Source of the DNA: VMCP01 sp965659745
GTDB lineage: Bacteria; Bacteroidota; Bacteroidia; NS11-12g; UBA955
Length of the DNA: 64,000 nucleotides
Direction of reading: 5' to 3'
NCBI GenBank assembly: GCA_965659745.1
Contig: CBFHXF010000003.1
Span: forward strand, 1-64,000
Shown here: positions 34,083 through 42,420 of the stretch, in pieces
Layout: the number at the start of each line of letters is the position of its first letter
Numbering within the stretch: position 1 is the first letter of the stretch
Notes under the pieces: generated by a model
What the model was told of the DNA's origin: nothing
The model's database searches: none
Seen by the model: the letters and a program-made list of their open reading frames with translations, nothing else
Translations under genes and position numbers: made by a program

Positions 34083-34913
34083 TCAGTATTTGATTTCTCT
34101 TAATAAAATATACTTGTGTGGATAAGTAGGATGAGTTGTGAGATCGTGGAGCGAAAATTTATTGGCTTTGCATTTTAATCTTGCCGATTCTTCCCCGTTG
34201 TAAGTTCCTTTGCAATAGCAATTTAAGTCTGAAAGTGCAGACAGTTGTACTTCTTGTTTGGATATCAAAAACAGGTAATCGTCGTTTTCCACCTCTAATT
34301 CGTTGAAGTGCACCTTATCATCTTCTTCGTGTACACTTGTGGGCATTCCTTCGGGTGGATGACTGTGTTTTACTACATAACAAATTTGATACTTTTTCTC
34401 TTCGCAAAGAAATCTAATTTGGTGTGCAGACTTAATTTTTAATTGTGAGAAAAACGCTTGAGGTTTAGCAATTAAAATATGCAAAACCCCCATTTTCTGG
34501 TAGGGTTTAGGAAGTGCTATGGCTTTAACCTTCTCCCTTATTTCAGAATGATTTAGTAATATTTCTTGATTGATACTTTCCGTTCCAAGTATATCGGTGT
34601 AATAATGATGTTGGGTATAGTGAATGGGGGAATCGTCGATTTCGGTGTAAAGGGCATAATTAAGATCGTTGATTCCTATATATACAGAGAGCTCAATGGC
34701 GGAAGGAGAGGGTACGATGAAGGGTTGTCCGGGATTTTTCGGATCTTCTTCGATAGAAATAGTGAGTCGATTTTGCGACATTTTCCAGATGCATCGATGA
34801 TTGCGCAACCACGTTTGCGAGTTTTCACTTGGGAAAAATGCCAAACAATCCATATAGCCTGAGCGAAATACAGGATGTGTGCTTTCTATATGGAGCCAAG
34901 GAATATATCTCAT
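34083..34913 (-). CDS. Unknown eCIS-operon protein between cap and sheath genes
   Basis: The 276-aa product has no signal peptide and no membrane segment. It is beta-rich with stretches such as HRCIWKMSQNRLTISIEED and SAIELSVYIGIND, ending with HKYILLREIKY. I do not recognise the family. The gene overlaps the DUF4255 cap gene (ATGA) and precedes the sheath gene, the position where some eCIS of Bacteroidota encode a cap adaptor. A structural role at the cap end is the best inference. Confidence 0.6.
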   Translation of the reverse strand: MRYIPWLHIESTHPVFRSGYMDCLAFFPSENSQTWLRNHRCIWKMSQNRLTISIEEDPKNPGQPFIVPSPSAIELSVYIGINDLNYALYTEIDDSPIHYTQHHYYTDILGTESINQEILLNHSEIREKVKAIALPKPYQKMGVLHILIAKPQAFFSQLKIKSAHQIRFLCEEKKYQICYVVKHSHPPEGMPTSVHEEDDKVHFNELEVENDDYLFLISKQEVQLSALSDLNCYCKGTYNGEESARLKCKANKFSLHDLTTHPTYPHKYILLREIKY

Positions 34914-35476
34914 TTACGCTGTAAATTGGGGCCTATTCCGGAAATAGCCGGGGTGCTGCGTTCAAAACCACTTTCTTTGAACACAGGTATAAGTGAAATC
35001 TTGTAGTACAGATGGGGTAGTAATTTGGATCCCAAAGCGCCCCATAGATTACTTAGTTCGCGCTCTTCCAAATTTTTAAGTTCTACAGCGAGGGAATCTA
35101 TTTGACTGGGAAGGTCGCTGATATTAGATGGGTTTAGAATGGGATTGGCAACGAAGTAATTGAGCACACGGTTGATATAATCGAGTCCTAATGGATATTG
35201 TTTGCCTGAAAAATTAGCAGCGAATACAACATAAGCATGAAAGAGTCGCGGTCCCGACTCCATGGGTAGGCCTCGAAAGCCACCGGCTCTGTTTAGGGTG
35301 CGGTCTTCTTCAATGCGCACCAATTGCAGATGTATTTGATTGTCGGTTTGCAAGGCTTTCGCCCCACTCATGTCTACGAGATTGGATAATACCAAAACGT
35401 CTTCTGCGATATTGGTTTGGTATTTAAGTTGGTTATTGAGTTCGTCACAAAGGGCTTTAAGTACATCGTAAACCAT
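34910..35476 (-). CDS. eCIS cap / tube terminator protein (DUF4255, Afp16-like)
   Basis: 188 aa. The N-terminal domain MVYDVLKALCDELNNQL...VLSNLVDMSGAKA...DNQIHLQLVRIEEDRTLNRAGGF is the DUF4255 (Pvc16 N-terminal) type. AYVVFAANFSGKQYPLGLDYINRVLNYF fits as well. Afp16 caps the distal end of tube and sheath and fixes their length. It follows the two-TM protein gene by 6 bases and overlaps the next gene by 4. Confidence 0.9.
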   Translation of the reverse strand: MVYDVLKALCDELNNQLKYQTNIAEDVLVLSNLVDMSGAKALQTDNQIHLQLVRIEEDRTLNRAGGFRGLPMESGPRLFHAYVVFAANFSGKQYPLGLDYINRVLNYFVANPILNPSNISDLPSQIDSLAVELKNLEERELSNLWGALGSKLLPHLYYKISLIPVFKESGFERSTPAISGIGPNLQRK

Positions 35477-35482
35477 AGAATG

Positions 35483-35842
35483 CTATTTTTTAAGGGCCCA
35501 AAGGATGAGTCGCGTGAGGTAAATACTCAAAAAACAAAAACCGAGTATCACAAAAAAGAGGGTTTCGATTCCATCGAAGTAGATAGCCAGATCGATGAGT
35601 TGATCGGGGATGATATTCGCGAAGAGGTAATAAAAAACAAACGCCAGTACGGGTGCTAAAAGTAAAGAAAGGAAGAACCATTTTACTTCGCGGGCAAAGC
35701 CTTGTTTGCGCTGCTCGCGTTTGTTGTTTTGGAACTTCTTCATCAACGAATCTTGCGAATCGAGTACGGCACGAAAACTCTTGCGATAGAGTTCGCGTTC
35801 GGTGCGTAATTCCATTTGTTTGAAGAAGCGATCAGGATTCAT
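35483..35842 (-). CDS. Two-TM membrane protein at the head of the eCIS operon
   Basis: The 119-aa product has a charged, Arg/Lys-rich N-terminal half (MNPDRFFKQMELRTERELYRKSF) and two hydrophobic segments at about 53-75 and 90-112 separated by an acidic loop. It has no signal peptide. No known domain was recognised. It is the first minus-strand gene of the eCIS operon, 6 bases ahead of the cap gene, so it is likely co-expressed with the particle. It could tether the particle or act in release; sequence alone cannot tell. Confidence 0.65.
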   Translation of the reverse strand: MNPDRFFKQMELRTERELYRKSFRAVLDSQDSLMKKFQNNKREQRKQGFAREVKWFFLSLLLAPVLAFVFYYLFANIIPDQLIDLAIYFDGIETLFFVILGFCFLSIYLTRLILWALKK

Positions 35843-35900
35843 AGTATATTGAAGTTACAAATAAGTACAAGGCTATGGGATTTATGTGACATAACCATGT

Positions 35901-35908
35901 TATATTTG
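35901..35908 (+). promoter_or_regulatory. TAnnTTTG element in the divergent eCIS/ATPase intergenic region (distal)
   Basis: TATATTTG matches the consensus on the plus strand, 113 bases before the AAA+ gene. It would give a long leader, so it is less likely than the nearer element at 35974. Confidence 0.25.
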
Positions 35909-35973
35909 ATGATAGTACATGAATAGGATACTTTCTTGCAAGATTTGACACTTTAAAATGGCGAATTTCCAGT

Positions 35974-35981
35974 TAAATTTG
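35974..35981 (+). promoter_or_regulatory. putative -7 element of the AAA+ ATPase gene
   Basis: TAAATTTG matches TAnnTTTG and lies 40 bases before the ATG at 36021. A TTTG at 35944-35947 is 26 bases upstream, somewhat too far for a standard -33 box. Confidence 0.4.
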
Positions 35982-36020
35982 GGGTCACGATAATATCTCT
36001 TATACCATAGAATTTGAACT

Positions 36021-37355
36021 ATGACAGCACAAGCCACCTTCACCATCGACATAGAAACCGATTTGCTTTGGCTTGAAAACCTCATTCAATATCAGTTGGG
36101 CAATGCATCAGAAGACCTAATTGATAGAATCGAGAATCAAGGTGAAATCTTACCTCCCATTATACCCAAAGGAGGTTTTTACAGCGATAATTTGCATATT
36201 TGGAATCCAAGCGCCGTAGAACGTGGCTTAATTGTAATTGGGTTGGCGCTTTTTTTCAAGCCGAGAATATTTGATCCGCTATTAAAGGCGGCCAAAGATT
36301 ACAATTATACAGAAACACGTCTCGGGGGAATTATTGGAACGGCGCAAACTCCATTTGTACCTACGGGCGAAACGGCGATTTTTTTGCTAACGAATGGCTC
36401 CGTTGAGGAACGTATGTTGGTTTTGAATTGTTTGAATCAAGAACATTGGCTTTTTGAAAAGGGAGTATTATTGTTTGAATATAAGGAGCCAGGATTACCG
36501 ATTACGTTTCAACCTTTTTCTTTGAGCAGTGATTATATGGAAATTTTTTCCAAGGGTGTGGCTACCAAACCCAATTATTCGAGTCAGTTTCCTGCTTCCT
36601 TAGTGAAAACAAATATGGAATGGTCGGATTTGGTGGTATCAAAAGAATTGATAAAAGAAATTAGAGACATAGAATTGTGGTTAGAGTACGAAGAAAGGCT
36701 GTTTGGTGAAATGGGTTTGGGCAGAAAAATCAAAGAAGGATATAAGGTGGTTTTTTACGGTCCATCGGGTACAGGTAAAACCCTTGTTGCCGGTTTAATT
36801 GGAAAGAAATATGATCGCGATGTTTACCGGATTGATTTGTCACAATTGAGTTCGAAGTATATAGGGGAAACGGAGAAGAACATCGATAATTTATTCAAAC
36901 AGGCGCGGAATAAGAATTGGATTTTGTTTTTTGACGAGGGCGAATCGCTCTTTGGTAAACGCTCACAATCGGGACAGTCAAACGAGCGTTACGGAAACCA
37001 GCAGGTAGGATTCCTGCTTCAGCGTATGGAAGACCACCCTGGGGTAGTCATATTAGCAACGAATCTAAAAAGTTCCATCGATGAAGCGTTTTTAAGGAGG
37101 TTCCAAAAAATGATTTATTTTGAGGCGCCCGATTTTGAATATCGATTGGATTTATGGAAAAAAGCATTAGCGGACACGCTGCCTTTGGCCGATGATGTTG
37201 ATTTGCGATTAATTTCGAAGGAACATAAGCTTGTAGGCGGTCAAATTGTGAATATCGTAAAACAAATTATTCTTAGAGAATTGGGAGCCCAAAGTGGAAT
37301 AATTCGTTTAAAAACATTAGAGGAGGCTATCGCAGAAGAATTGAGGAAGAATTAA
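36021..37355 (+). CDS. eCIS AAA+ ATPase (Afp15-like)
   Basis: 444 aa. An N-terminal domain of about 220 residues is followed by a classical AAA+ module: Walker A GPSGTGKT at 247-254, pore-side SSKYIGETEKNID, Walker B ILFFDEGE with D305 and E306, sensor-1-like VVILATNLKSSIDEAFLRRF, and a C-terminal helical lid. In Afp and PVC loci the corresponding ATPase is required for assembly or cargo handling, though its exact step is unresolved. It is transcribed away from the structural operon, with the candidate cargo gene 134 bases downstream. The Walker B tail is DEGE rather than the common DEAD/DEAE, but both catalytic acids are present. Confidence 0.93.
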   Translation: MTAQATFTIDIETDLLWLENLIQYQLGNASEDLIDRIENQGEILPPIIPKGGFYSDNLHIWNPSAVERGLIVIGLALFFKPRIFDPLLKAAKDYNYTETRLGGIIGTAQTPFVPTGETAIFLLTNGSVEERMLVLNCLNQEHWLFEKGVLLFEYKEPGLPITFQPFSLSSDYMEIFSKGVATKPNYSSQFPASLVKTNMEWSDLVVSKELIKEIRDIELWLEYEERLFGEMGLGRKIKEGYKVVFYGPSGTGKTLVAGLIGKKYDRDVYRIDLSQLSSKYIGETEKNIDNLFKQARNKNWILFFDEGESLFGKRSQSGQSNERYGNQQVGFLLQRMEDHPGVVILATNLKSSIDEAFLRRFQKMIYFEAPDFEYRLDLWKKALADTLPLADDVDLRLISKEHKLVGGQIVNIVKQIILRELGAQSGIIRLKTLEEAIAEELRKN

Positions 37356-37489
37356 TATAGTTATGAGACCTTGAAGTTTTCCACATCCGAATAATTGAAT
37401 GGAGAATAATAGGGGTGTTGGCTTTTCTTTTGTAACTACAATCATTTAAACGTTACGAAGTACCGTTTTAGAAATAAACATTTACCACT

Positions 37490-39388
37490 ATGCCAAAAGA
37501 TTCTGAGTTACTAACCCAAGTAGAACTTCCAAAAGCGGTTCCACCTCCCACCCAAACCATGGAGGAACCTAAAAGTACAGGTTCACTAGCGGCGGCTATG
37601 TCAACAAGTGTGGCTTCTCAAGGTCAATCGTCTACTACGGCTTCCAATACACCGGCAAGTACCGCAGGGCAAGCGGGTACCTCAACCACATCTGTTGCAG
37701 CGCCAAAAGGTCCAAATAAGTTCAAAGCTGCTGGAGCTGCTCTTATTGGGAGTCAAGTAATGACAAAAGCAGCAGGAGAGCGGGGAGTTGCAAGAGAGGC
37801 TAAAAAAACCCAAATGACAAGCGTAGCAGGTAATACGTCTGCAGGTCGAGATACGGGTGATGATCAATCAAAAACGGCCCAAGCAATAGATTCAGGCGGC
37901 AATACTGCTGGTTTATTGGGAGATGCAAACAGTGGATTCGGTGATGGTTATAAAGCGGTAAATAAGGCCAACGGAAAGGCAGAAGATGCATTATCTGATA
38001 CAGTGAAGAACAACATGACGGGCATGGCTGTAACTACAGGGGTTACGGGTACTTTTGCCGGGATTAAGGATATGGCTCTTTCACTACAGACTATGTTTAG
38101 TCCAGACAAAGACTTCTTGGATAAAGTGGAAGCAGGGTTGACTGGCGTTAAAGGTGGGGCGGATACGGTTAAGTCAGGCTCTGGTTTTACCAAAGAAGTT
38201 GCAGCTGATGGCTCTAGTGCCAAAACTAATGCTGATGGAACAGGAAAGTGGGCTGGTGGTGTGGCAGATGCAATTGGGGCTATAAAAAGCGCCTTTCTAT
38301 CGATGAAAGGAATTGTGAAGTTAGTAAAAGAGCGCGGAGAGTCAACCAAGAAGGAGAAAGCGGTAGAAGGGGTGGCTGTGGCTACGAATATGTTAGAGTC
38401 TGCAAAAAGTGTTCTTAGTACCATAAATGGAGTTAGGGATGCTTTAGGTGGAACAGCAGATAGCGGAATTGCACAGGCTATTCCCGGATTGGATATAGCA
38501 CTTGCCGCTATAAACATAATTAAAGAGGGATATTATTTGGTAGTGTCTTACCAAGAGTATAAGAATATGGCTGCCGAACGTGAAAAGCAAAAGAAAGACA
38601 ATGTAGGTGTTGATGCACAAGCAGAAGATATTCGATTGAAAGAAGCGAAAATATCTAACCTAAAAAGTGTAATTGACGATGATCAAAAAAGATCTATACA
38701 ACTTGCTTTGGATATAGCTAAGGCAGGAACATCTAAGGGTTTTTTTGGTGGTGATTCGGAGAAAGATAAACTAACAACTGAGAAGACACGAATAGATGCG
38801 CGTATCAGCTCTATGACAGCGCAGATAAATGTAATTGAGGTTGAAAAAAATAAAGTACAAAATGCCCATCCGGAAGCATTGGAATTTGCACTTGTCGGTG
38901 AAATCGCAGAAGCCAATAAAAAGAGGGTAGTGCGTAATTCTATCTTATTAGTTGCTGAATTTGCTAATTTAGCCGGTTCTATTGCCAATTTAACGGGTGC
39001 GGGTGCCATTGCAGGTGCGGGCTTGAAAACGGCTGCCGCTACTGTAAAAGTTGGCTTGCCAGCTGCTCGATTAGCAAAGCAAGCAGGCAGAGACCGTCAG
39101 GCGAGAAAACAAGCAAAAGGAGAAAGTGATATGATTACCAGTGGATTTGACCCGAGTAAATCGACCGCCGCCAAGCAAGATTACCGCATGAAACAGATAA
39201 ATACCCTGCTTACGCAGATTCAGGGTTTGTCTGTTCTTGAAGGTGCTAAGTTTGATCAGAGAGCCGCCCAATTAGAGGGTTATATTCAAGCGCTTGGGGT
39301 TGAGCCCGCTGCGTTATATAGAGCTAATAACAAGCAGCAAACTCAAATAACTATGTTGTATAAAGCCTTAGTTCAAAGAGAATTCTAA
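37490..39388 (+). CDS. Candidate eCIS cargo/effector with disordered N-terminus
   Basis: The 632-aa protein begins with ~140 residues of low-complexity sequence rich in Ser, Thr, Ala, Gln and Gly, with no signal peptide. From about 190 it alternates Ala/Gly-rich amphipathic or hydrophobic helices (SAFLSMKGIVKLVKERG, IAQAIPGLDIALAAINII, ILLVAEFANLAGSIANL, GAGAIAGAGLKTAA) with charged coiled-coil stretches (about 370-450). Regions of this kind are common in proteins encoded beside eCIS cores, and a disordered N-terminal leader is known to direct loading of Pvc cargo. I see no enzymatic domain or DUF4157 motif. With the small acidic neighbour it looks like cargo plus chaperone; an in-lumen plug or accessory structural role is the alternative. 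Confidence 0.5.
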   Translation: MPKDSELLTQVELPKAVPPPTQTMEEPKSTGSLAAAMSTSVASQGQSSTTASNTPASTAGQAGTSTTSVAAPKGPNKFKAAGAALIGSQVMTKAAGERGVAREAKKTQMTSVAGNTSAGRDTGDDQSKTAQAIDSGGNTAGLLGDANSGFGDGYKAVNKANGKAEDALSDTVKNNMTGMAVTTGVTGTFAGIKDMALSLQTMFSPDKDFLDKVEAGLTGVKGGADTVKSGSGFTKEVAADGSSAKTNADGTGKWAGGVADAIGAIKSAFLSMKGIVKLVKERGESTKKEKAVEGVAVATNMLESAKSVLSTINGVRDALGGTADSGIAQAIPGLDIALAAINIIKEGYYLVVSYQEYKNMAAEREKQKKDNVGVDAQAEDIRLKEAKISNLKSVIDDDQKRSIQLALDIAKAGTSKGFFGGDSEKDKLTTEKTRIDARISSMTAQINVIEVEKNKVQNAHPEALEFALVGEIAEANKKRVVRNSILLVAEFANLAGSIANLTGAGAIAGAGLKTAAATVKVGLPAARLAKQAGRDRQARKQAKGESDMITSGFDPSKSTAAKQDYRMKQINTLLTQIQGLSVLEGAKFDQRAAQLEGYIQALGVEPAALYRANNKQQTQITMLYKALVQREF

Positions 39389-39399
39389 TCATTAATAAT

Positions 39400-39873
39400 A
39401 TGTTAAACGAAGAAAATACCTTAGAAATTATCCAAAAGGAGACCCTTAAATTGGGATATAACGCTCAATTTATTGAAGAATTCAATGAACTGCCTTTTAA
39501 AGTGTTGTTGGTTTACCCATTCAGTCAAGATGATAAGCCCGAACTCAAAGATTGGGCATTGAATTTGACCGTTTTTCCAATGGGAGATGACTTAGACGGT
39601 TCTGTGTTTGTTCAAATCTATTGGGAGTATAACTTAAAGGCGAACGAGAGCAATACCTCTTTTATTTCGGAGAAATTAATAGAAACCAATTTCAAACTTC
39701 CCTTGGGTTCATTAGGCATTTCCCCAGAAACCGGTAATATTTACTATCGATTGGTAATGCCGTTGGCTTTTGAAACAACGGTTAACGCTGCTTTCTTAGC
39801 GGATGTTTATGATATGGTGATGTATCCGATGGAAACCTATTACAACGAGTTTGCCGAATACGTGAAGGCCTAA
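39400..39873 (+). CDS. Small acidic CesT/YbjN-like protein, candidate cargo chaperone
   Basis: 157 aa, acidic, 11 bases after the candidate cargo gene. The pattern helix, then strands KVLLVYPFSQDD, WALNLTVFPMGDDL and VFVQIYWEYN, then LPLGSLGISPETGNIYYRLVMPL followed by a final long helix with YNEFAEYV, resembles YbjN and the CesT-type secretion chaperones, which share one fold. Such chaperones bind the non-globular N-terminus of a secreted partner, which fits the disordered start of the neighbour. Fold assignment is by eye only. Confidence 0.55.
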   Translation: MLNEENTLEIIQKETLKLGYNAQFIEEFNELPFKVLLVYPFSQDDKPELKDWALNLTVFPMGDDLDGSVFVQIYWEYNLKANESNTSFISEKLIETNFKLPLGSLGISPETGNIYYRLVMPLAFETTVNAAFLADVYDMVMYPMETYYNEFAEYVKA

Positions 39874-39901
39874 TCATTGGTTTTTATTTGGCCCTTTCTT
39901 T

Positions 39902-39934
39902 AATTCTCAGTGCCTGTGGTGCTGAGAATTTTTT
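39902..39934 (+). terminator. Rho-independent terminator after the cargo/chaperone operon
   Basis: A perfect 9-bp stem AATTCTCAG / CTGAGAATT (39902-39910 and 39922-39930) with an 11-base loop is followed by TTTT, 28 bases after the stop codon at 39873. Confidence 0.85.
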
Positions 39935-40022
39935 ATGAATCATGCAATCCATCCGCTGGTAAGACAATTTGTTGTGATTTAATGATTGTGTATCACTATT
40001 AAATAAATCTCTATATAACAAT

Positions 40023-40063
40023 AACCTTGCAATCTGTCAATGTCATTGCCAATTTGCAAGGTT
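40023..40063 (-). terminator. possible terminator after lpxB
   Basis: A perfect 10-bp inverted repeat, AACCTTGCAA at 40023-40032 and TTGCAAGGTT at 40054-40063, abuts the lpxB stop. The loop is 21 bases and the following minus-strand sequence (ATTGTTATATAG) is only moderately U-rich. Confidence 0.4.
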
Positions 40064-41191
40064 TTACGCCTCAAATTGCGATCGCAACTCGTTTTGAATT
40101 TTGGTTCCTTCGGGGTCTATATGGCCGATGCCCTTTGACAATCGCTGAGCACTTACGTCTTGTAAAATCTCTTGAACAGCCGGGCGTTTGAGTAATATAT
40201 TTACCAAGCTTACGTACTTTATGCCAAATAGGTATTTGCCTACGAAAAAGGTTAGGGGACTCACTTTGTAGGCCACCAATTGGGGACAGCCCAACAAGGC
40301 CGTTTCTAAGGTGGCGGTGCCGCTCGCTACTAAAGCGTAGCCTCCGCTTTGCGCTGCCGCATGCAAAATATCGAAGGTTTTATCGAATTCGATTTCAGCA
40401 TGTAGTTGCGATTCTTGCAAAACTTTTTCGTAAAATTCTCGCGATAAACTGGGGGCTCCGGCAACTTTTATGGTAATATTGGTTCGCGTTTCGCCCTCTC
40501 TTATTTGCACTGCCTTGATAAAACTCGGCAGTAAACTGCTTACCTCCGCCGGTCTCGACCCGGGCAATAATGCGATGGTTTTTTGTTCAAATGTTTGAGT
40601 TGCTGCCTGCTTTAAGTACTCGGTTACCGCCGTGTTCGTTGGATTTCCCACGTAAACAGATGGCATGCCATAAGAGGCAAAAAAGTCGACTTCAAAGGGG
40701 AAAATCACATACAGATGGTCGATTACCCGTTTCATGGTTTTGATGCGCCGCGTATTCCAAGCCCACGCTTTGGGTGCGATATACCAGTGGACTTCAATGC
40801 CCAAGGAATGGGCAAATTTGGCCAAAGGCAGGTTGAATCCTGGATTGTCGATGAAGATGATTTTATCGGGTTGTTCGCGTTCTATATCGGCTTGGGCTTG
40901 TTTCATGAAGCCCTTTATTTTCTTGAGATTTTTGAGCACTTCCACCAATCCCATGATGTTGCGGTCGCGGTAGTGCGACAATAATTTCGCGCCCGCCGCT
41001 TGCATTTTATCGCCGCCCCAACATAATAATTCGCAATCGGGAAATTGGGTTTTTAGGGCGTGGATCCAAACAGATCCGTGTTGGTCGCCGCTGGCTTCGC
41101 CCGCCACTAAAAATACCTTTTTCCCATTCAAAGATTCATTTCCCCACAAGGAATCGGGTAAGAATGTGGCTGGGGAGTTTAAATCATTCAT
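40064..41191 (-). CDS. lpxB: Lipid-A-disaccharide synthase
   Basis: LpxB joins UDP-2,3-diacylglucosamine and lipid X to form the lipid A disaccharide, on the inner face of the inner membrane. The product has the GEASGDQHG loop near residues 31-39, then HWYIAPKAWAWNTRRIKTM, LLPGSRPAEVSSLLP and GYALVASGTATLETALLGCPQLVAYK, all typical. Length 375 aa is close to the family. About 22 residues precede the usual start region; the ATG at 41191 may be upstream of the real start, but no better in-frame ATG lies nearer. It follows surE and a small membrane protein gene, a linkage common in Bacteroidota. Confidence 0.96.
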   Translation of the reverse strand: MNDLNSPATFLPDSLWGNESLNGKKVFLVAGEASGDQHGSVWIHALKTQFPDCELLCWGGDKMQAAGAKLLSHYRDRNIMGLVEVLKNLKKIKGFMKQAQADIEREQPDKIIFIDNPGFNLPLAKFAHSLGIEVHWYIAPKAWAWNTRRIKTMKRVIDHLYVIFPFEVDFFASYGMPSVYVGNPTNTAVTEYLKQAATQTFEQKTIALLPGSRPAEVSSLLPSFIKAVQIREGETRTNITIKVAGAPSLSREFYEKVLQESQLHAEIEFDKTFDILHAAAQSGGYALVASGTATLETALLGCPQLVAYKVSPLTFFVGKYLFGIKYVSLVNILLKRPAVQEILQDVSAQRLSKGIGHIDPEGTKIQNELRSQFEA

Positions 41192-41227
41192 TTTTTTCGG
41201 GGGAAATGGGTCAAGCCGGTGACTAAA

Positions 41228-41524
41228 TTAAAAACCTGCGGCAATGCGCACAATGGCTACCGTAGCCGCGATCATGGTGCCTACCATCCATCCCCGTGCC
41301 CAAAATATGAGGGAGTCGCGCTTCAAAAGGAGGAAAAACACGCCAATATTGGCTGCTACTCCTACTTGAAAGGCGGTATTATAAGCCACACTCAGGTTGA
41401 ACACGGCCCATAAGAAATTCTTGGGTTGTATGCCCTGGAAATGTGCCACCACCACGCCAATGAGTAGCGAGCTGATACAGGCAAGGAGCATGCCGAGTAT
41501 AATATGTAGGGGTTTAGCTTTCAT
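41228..41524 (-). CDS. Small membrane protein between surE and lpxB
   Basis: From the ATG at 41524 (overlapping the surE end by 11 bases) the product is 98 aa with three or four hydrophobic segments, including LHIILGMLLACISSLLIGVVV and AANIGVFFLLL. No known function. Its place in the surE-lpxB operon hints at an envelope role. Confidence 0.7.
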   Translation of the reverse strand: MKAKPLHIILGMLLACISSLLIGVVVAHFQGIQPKNFLWAVFNLSVAYNTAFQVGVAANIGVFFLLLKRDSLIFWARGWMVGTMIAATVAIVRIAAGF

Positions 41525-42293
41525 GGAGATTCCATTGGTTGAGTAAGGCAATGCGTTGGTGATCGGTTAAATCGAATTGGGTAGGTACCACCGAAACATA
41601 CCCGTTGTCTAAGGCCCAAATATCGGTATCCTGACCTTTGTCCATATTGATGAACTGACCGGTCATCCAGTAATAAGATCGATTGAAGGGATCTTTTCTT
41701 TCTTCAAAATCTTCCTTCCATTTGGCTTGCGCTTGTCGGCAAATTTTAATTCCCTTAATGATTTTATCTTCCGGAACGGGAATATTCACATTCAAAAGGG
41801 TGCCGTAGGGGAGTCCTCGCTTGAGGGTTTCCTTGGCAATTTTGCGGATATGGGGTTTGATAGATTCAAAATCGGCATCCCAAGCGTAATCACATAGTGA
41901 AAATCCGATTGAAGTCATTCCGTCAATGGCTGCTTCCATGGCGGCCGACATGGTACCCGAGTATATTACGTTAATAGAGGAATTGGCTCCGTGATTGATG
42001 CCTGAAACCATTAAATCGGGTCGGCGAGGCAGAACCTGATCGATGGCCAATTTTACGCAATCTACTGGTGTGCCGGTGCATTGATACGCGGTAACACCTG
42101 GGTGCATATCGACTTTGGTGAGGCGTATGGGGTGGTTAATGGTAATGGCGTGACCCATGGCGCTCTGGGGCTTGTCTGGGGCAACTACAATTACGTCACC
42201 AAGTTCTTTCATAACGTCGATTAAAGCGGTAATACCGGGGGCGGTGATGCCATCGTCGTTGCTTATGAGTATCAGGGGTTTTGAATCCGACAT
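41514..42293 (-). CDS. surE: 5'/3'-nucleotidase SurE
   Basis: The 259-aa product begins LILISNDDGITAPGI, where the Asp pair binds the divalent metal, and continues with VVAPDKPQSAMGHAITI, VSGINHGANSSINVIYSGTMSAAMEAA and NVNIP, all SurE hallmarks. SurE dephosphorylates nucleoside monophosphates and is linked with stationary-phase survival. First gene of the surE-membrane protein-lpxB operon. Confidence 0.97.
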   Translation of the reverse strand: MSDSKPLILISNDDGITAPGITALIDVMKELGDVIVVAPDKPQSAMGHAITINHPIRLTKVDMHPGVTAYQCTGTPVDCVKLAIDQVLPRRPDLMVSGINHGANSSINVIYSGTMSAAMEAAIDGMTSIGFSLCDYAWDADFESIKPHIRKIAKETLKRGLPYGTLLNVNIPVPEDKIIKGIKICRQAQAKWKEDFEERKDPFNRSYYWMTGQFINMDKGQDTDIWALDNGYVSVVPTQFDLTDHQRIALLNQWNLHES

Positions 42294-42364
42294 GCTACAA
42301 ATTTAGGGTTAAGGGTTGGGATTTGGTAGGGAATCTGTAGGGTTTTCATGTAGAATTTCCCCCA

Positions 42365-42396
42365 AGAAAAAAGGGCGCCTTTTTGGGACGCCCTTT
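42365..42396 (-). terminator. Rho-independent terminator of the Oar-like receptor gene
   Basis: On the minus strand an 8-bp stem AAAGGGCG / CGCCCTTT (42396-42389 and 42377-42370) is followed by a T run ending near 42365, about 25 bases after the receptor stop at 42421. Confidence 0.85.
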
Positions 42397-42420
42397 CGGT
42401 ATGAAAACTAAAACAATGAA

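Noticed and set aside
13588..36000. Prophage or R-type tailocin
   Set aside because: No capsid, portal, terminase, integrase or lysis genes; DUF4255, DUF5908-like, LysM and Afp15-like ATPase genes are eCIS markers.
37948..38517. 189-codon minus-strand frame opposite the candidate cargo gene
   Set aside because: Its Ala/Ser/Pro-rich sequence is a shadow of the low-complexity gene on the plus strand.
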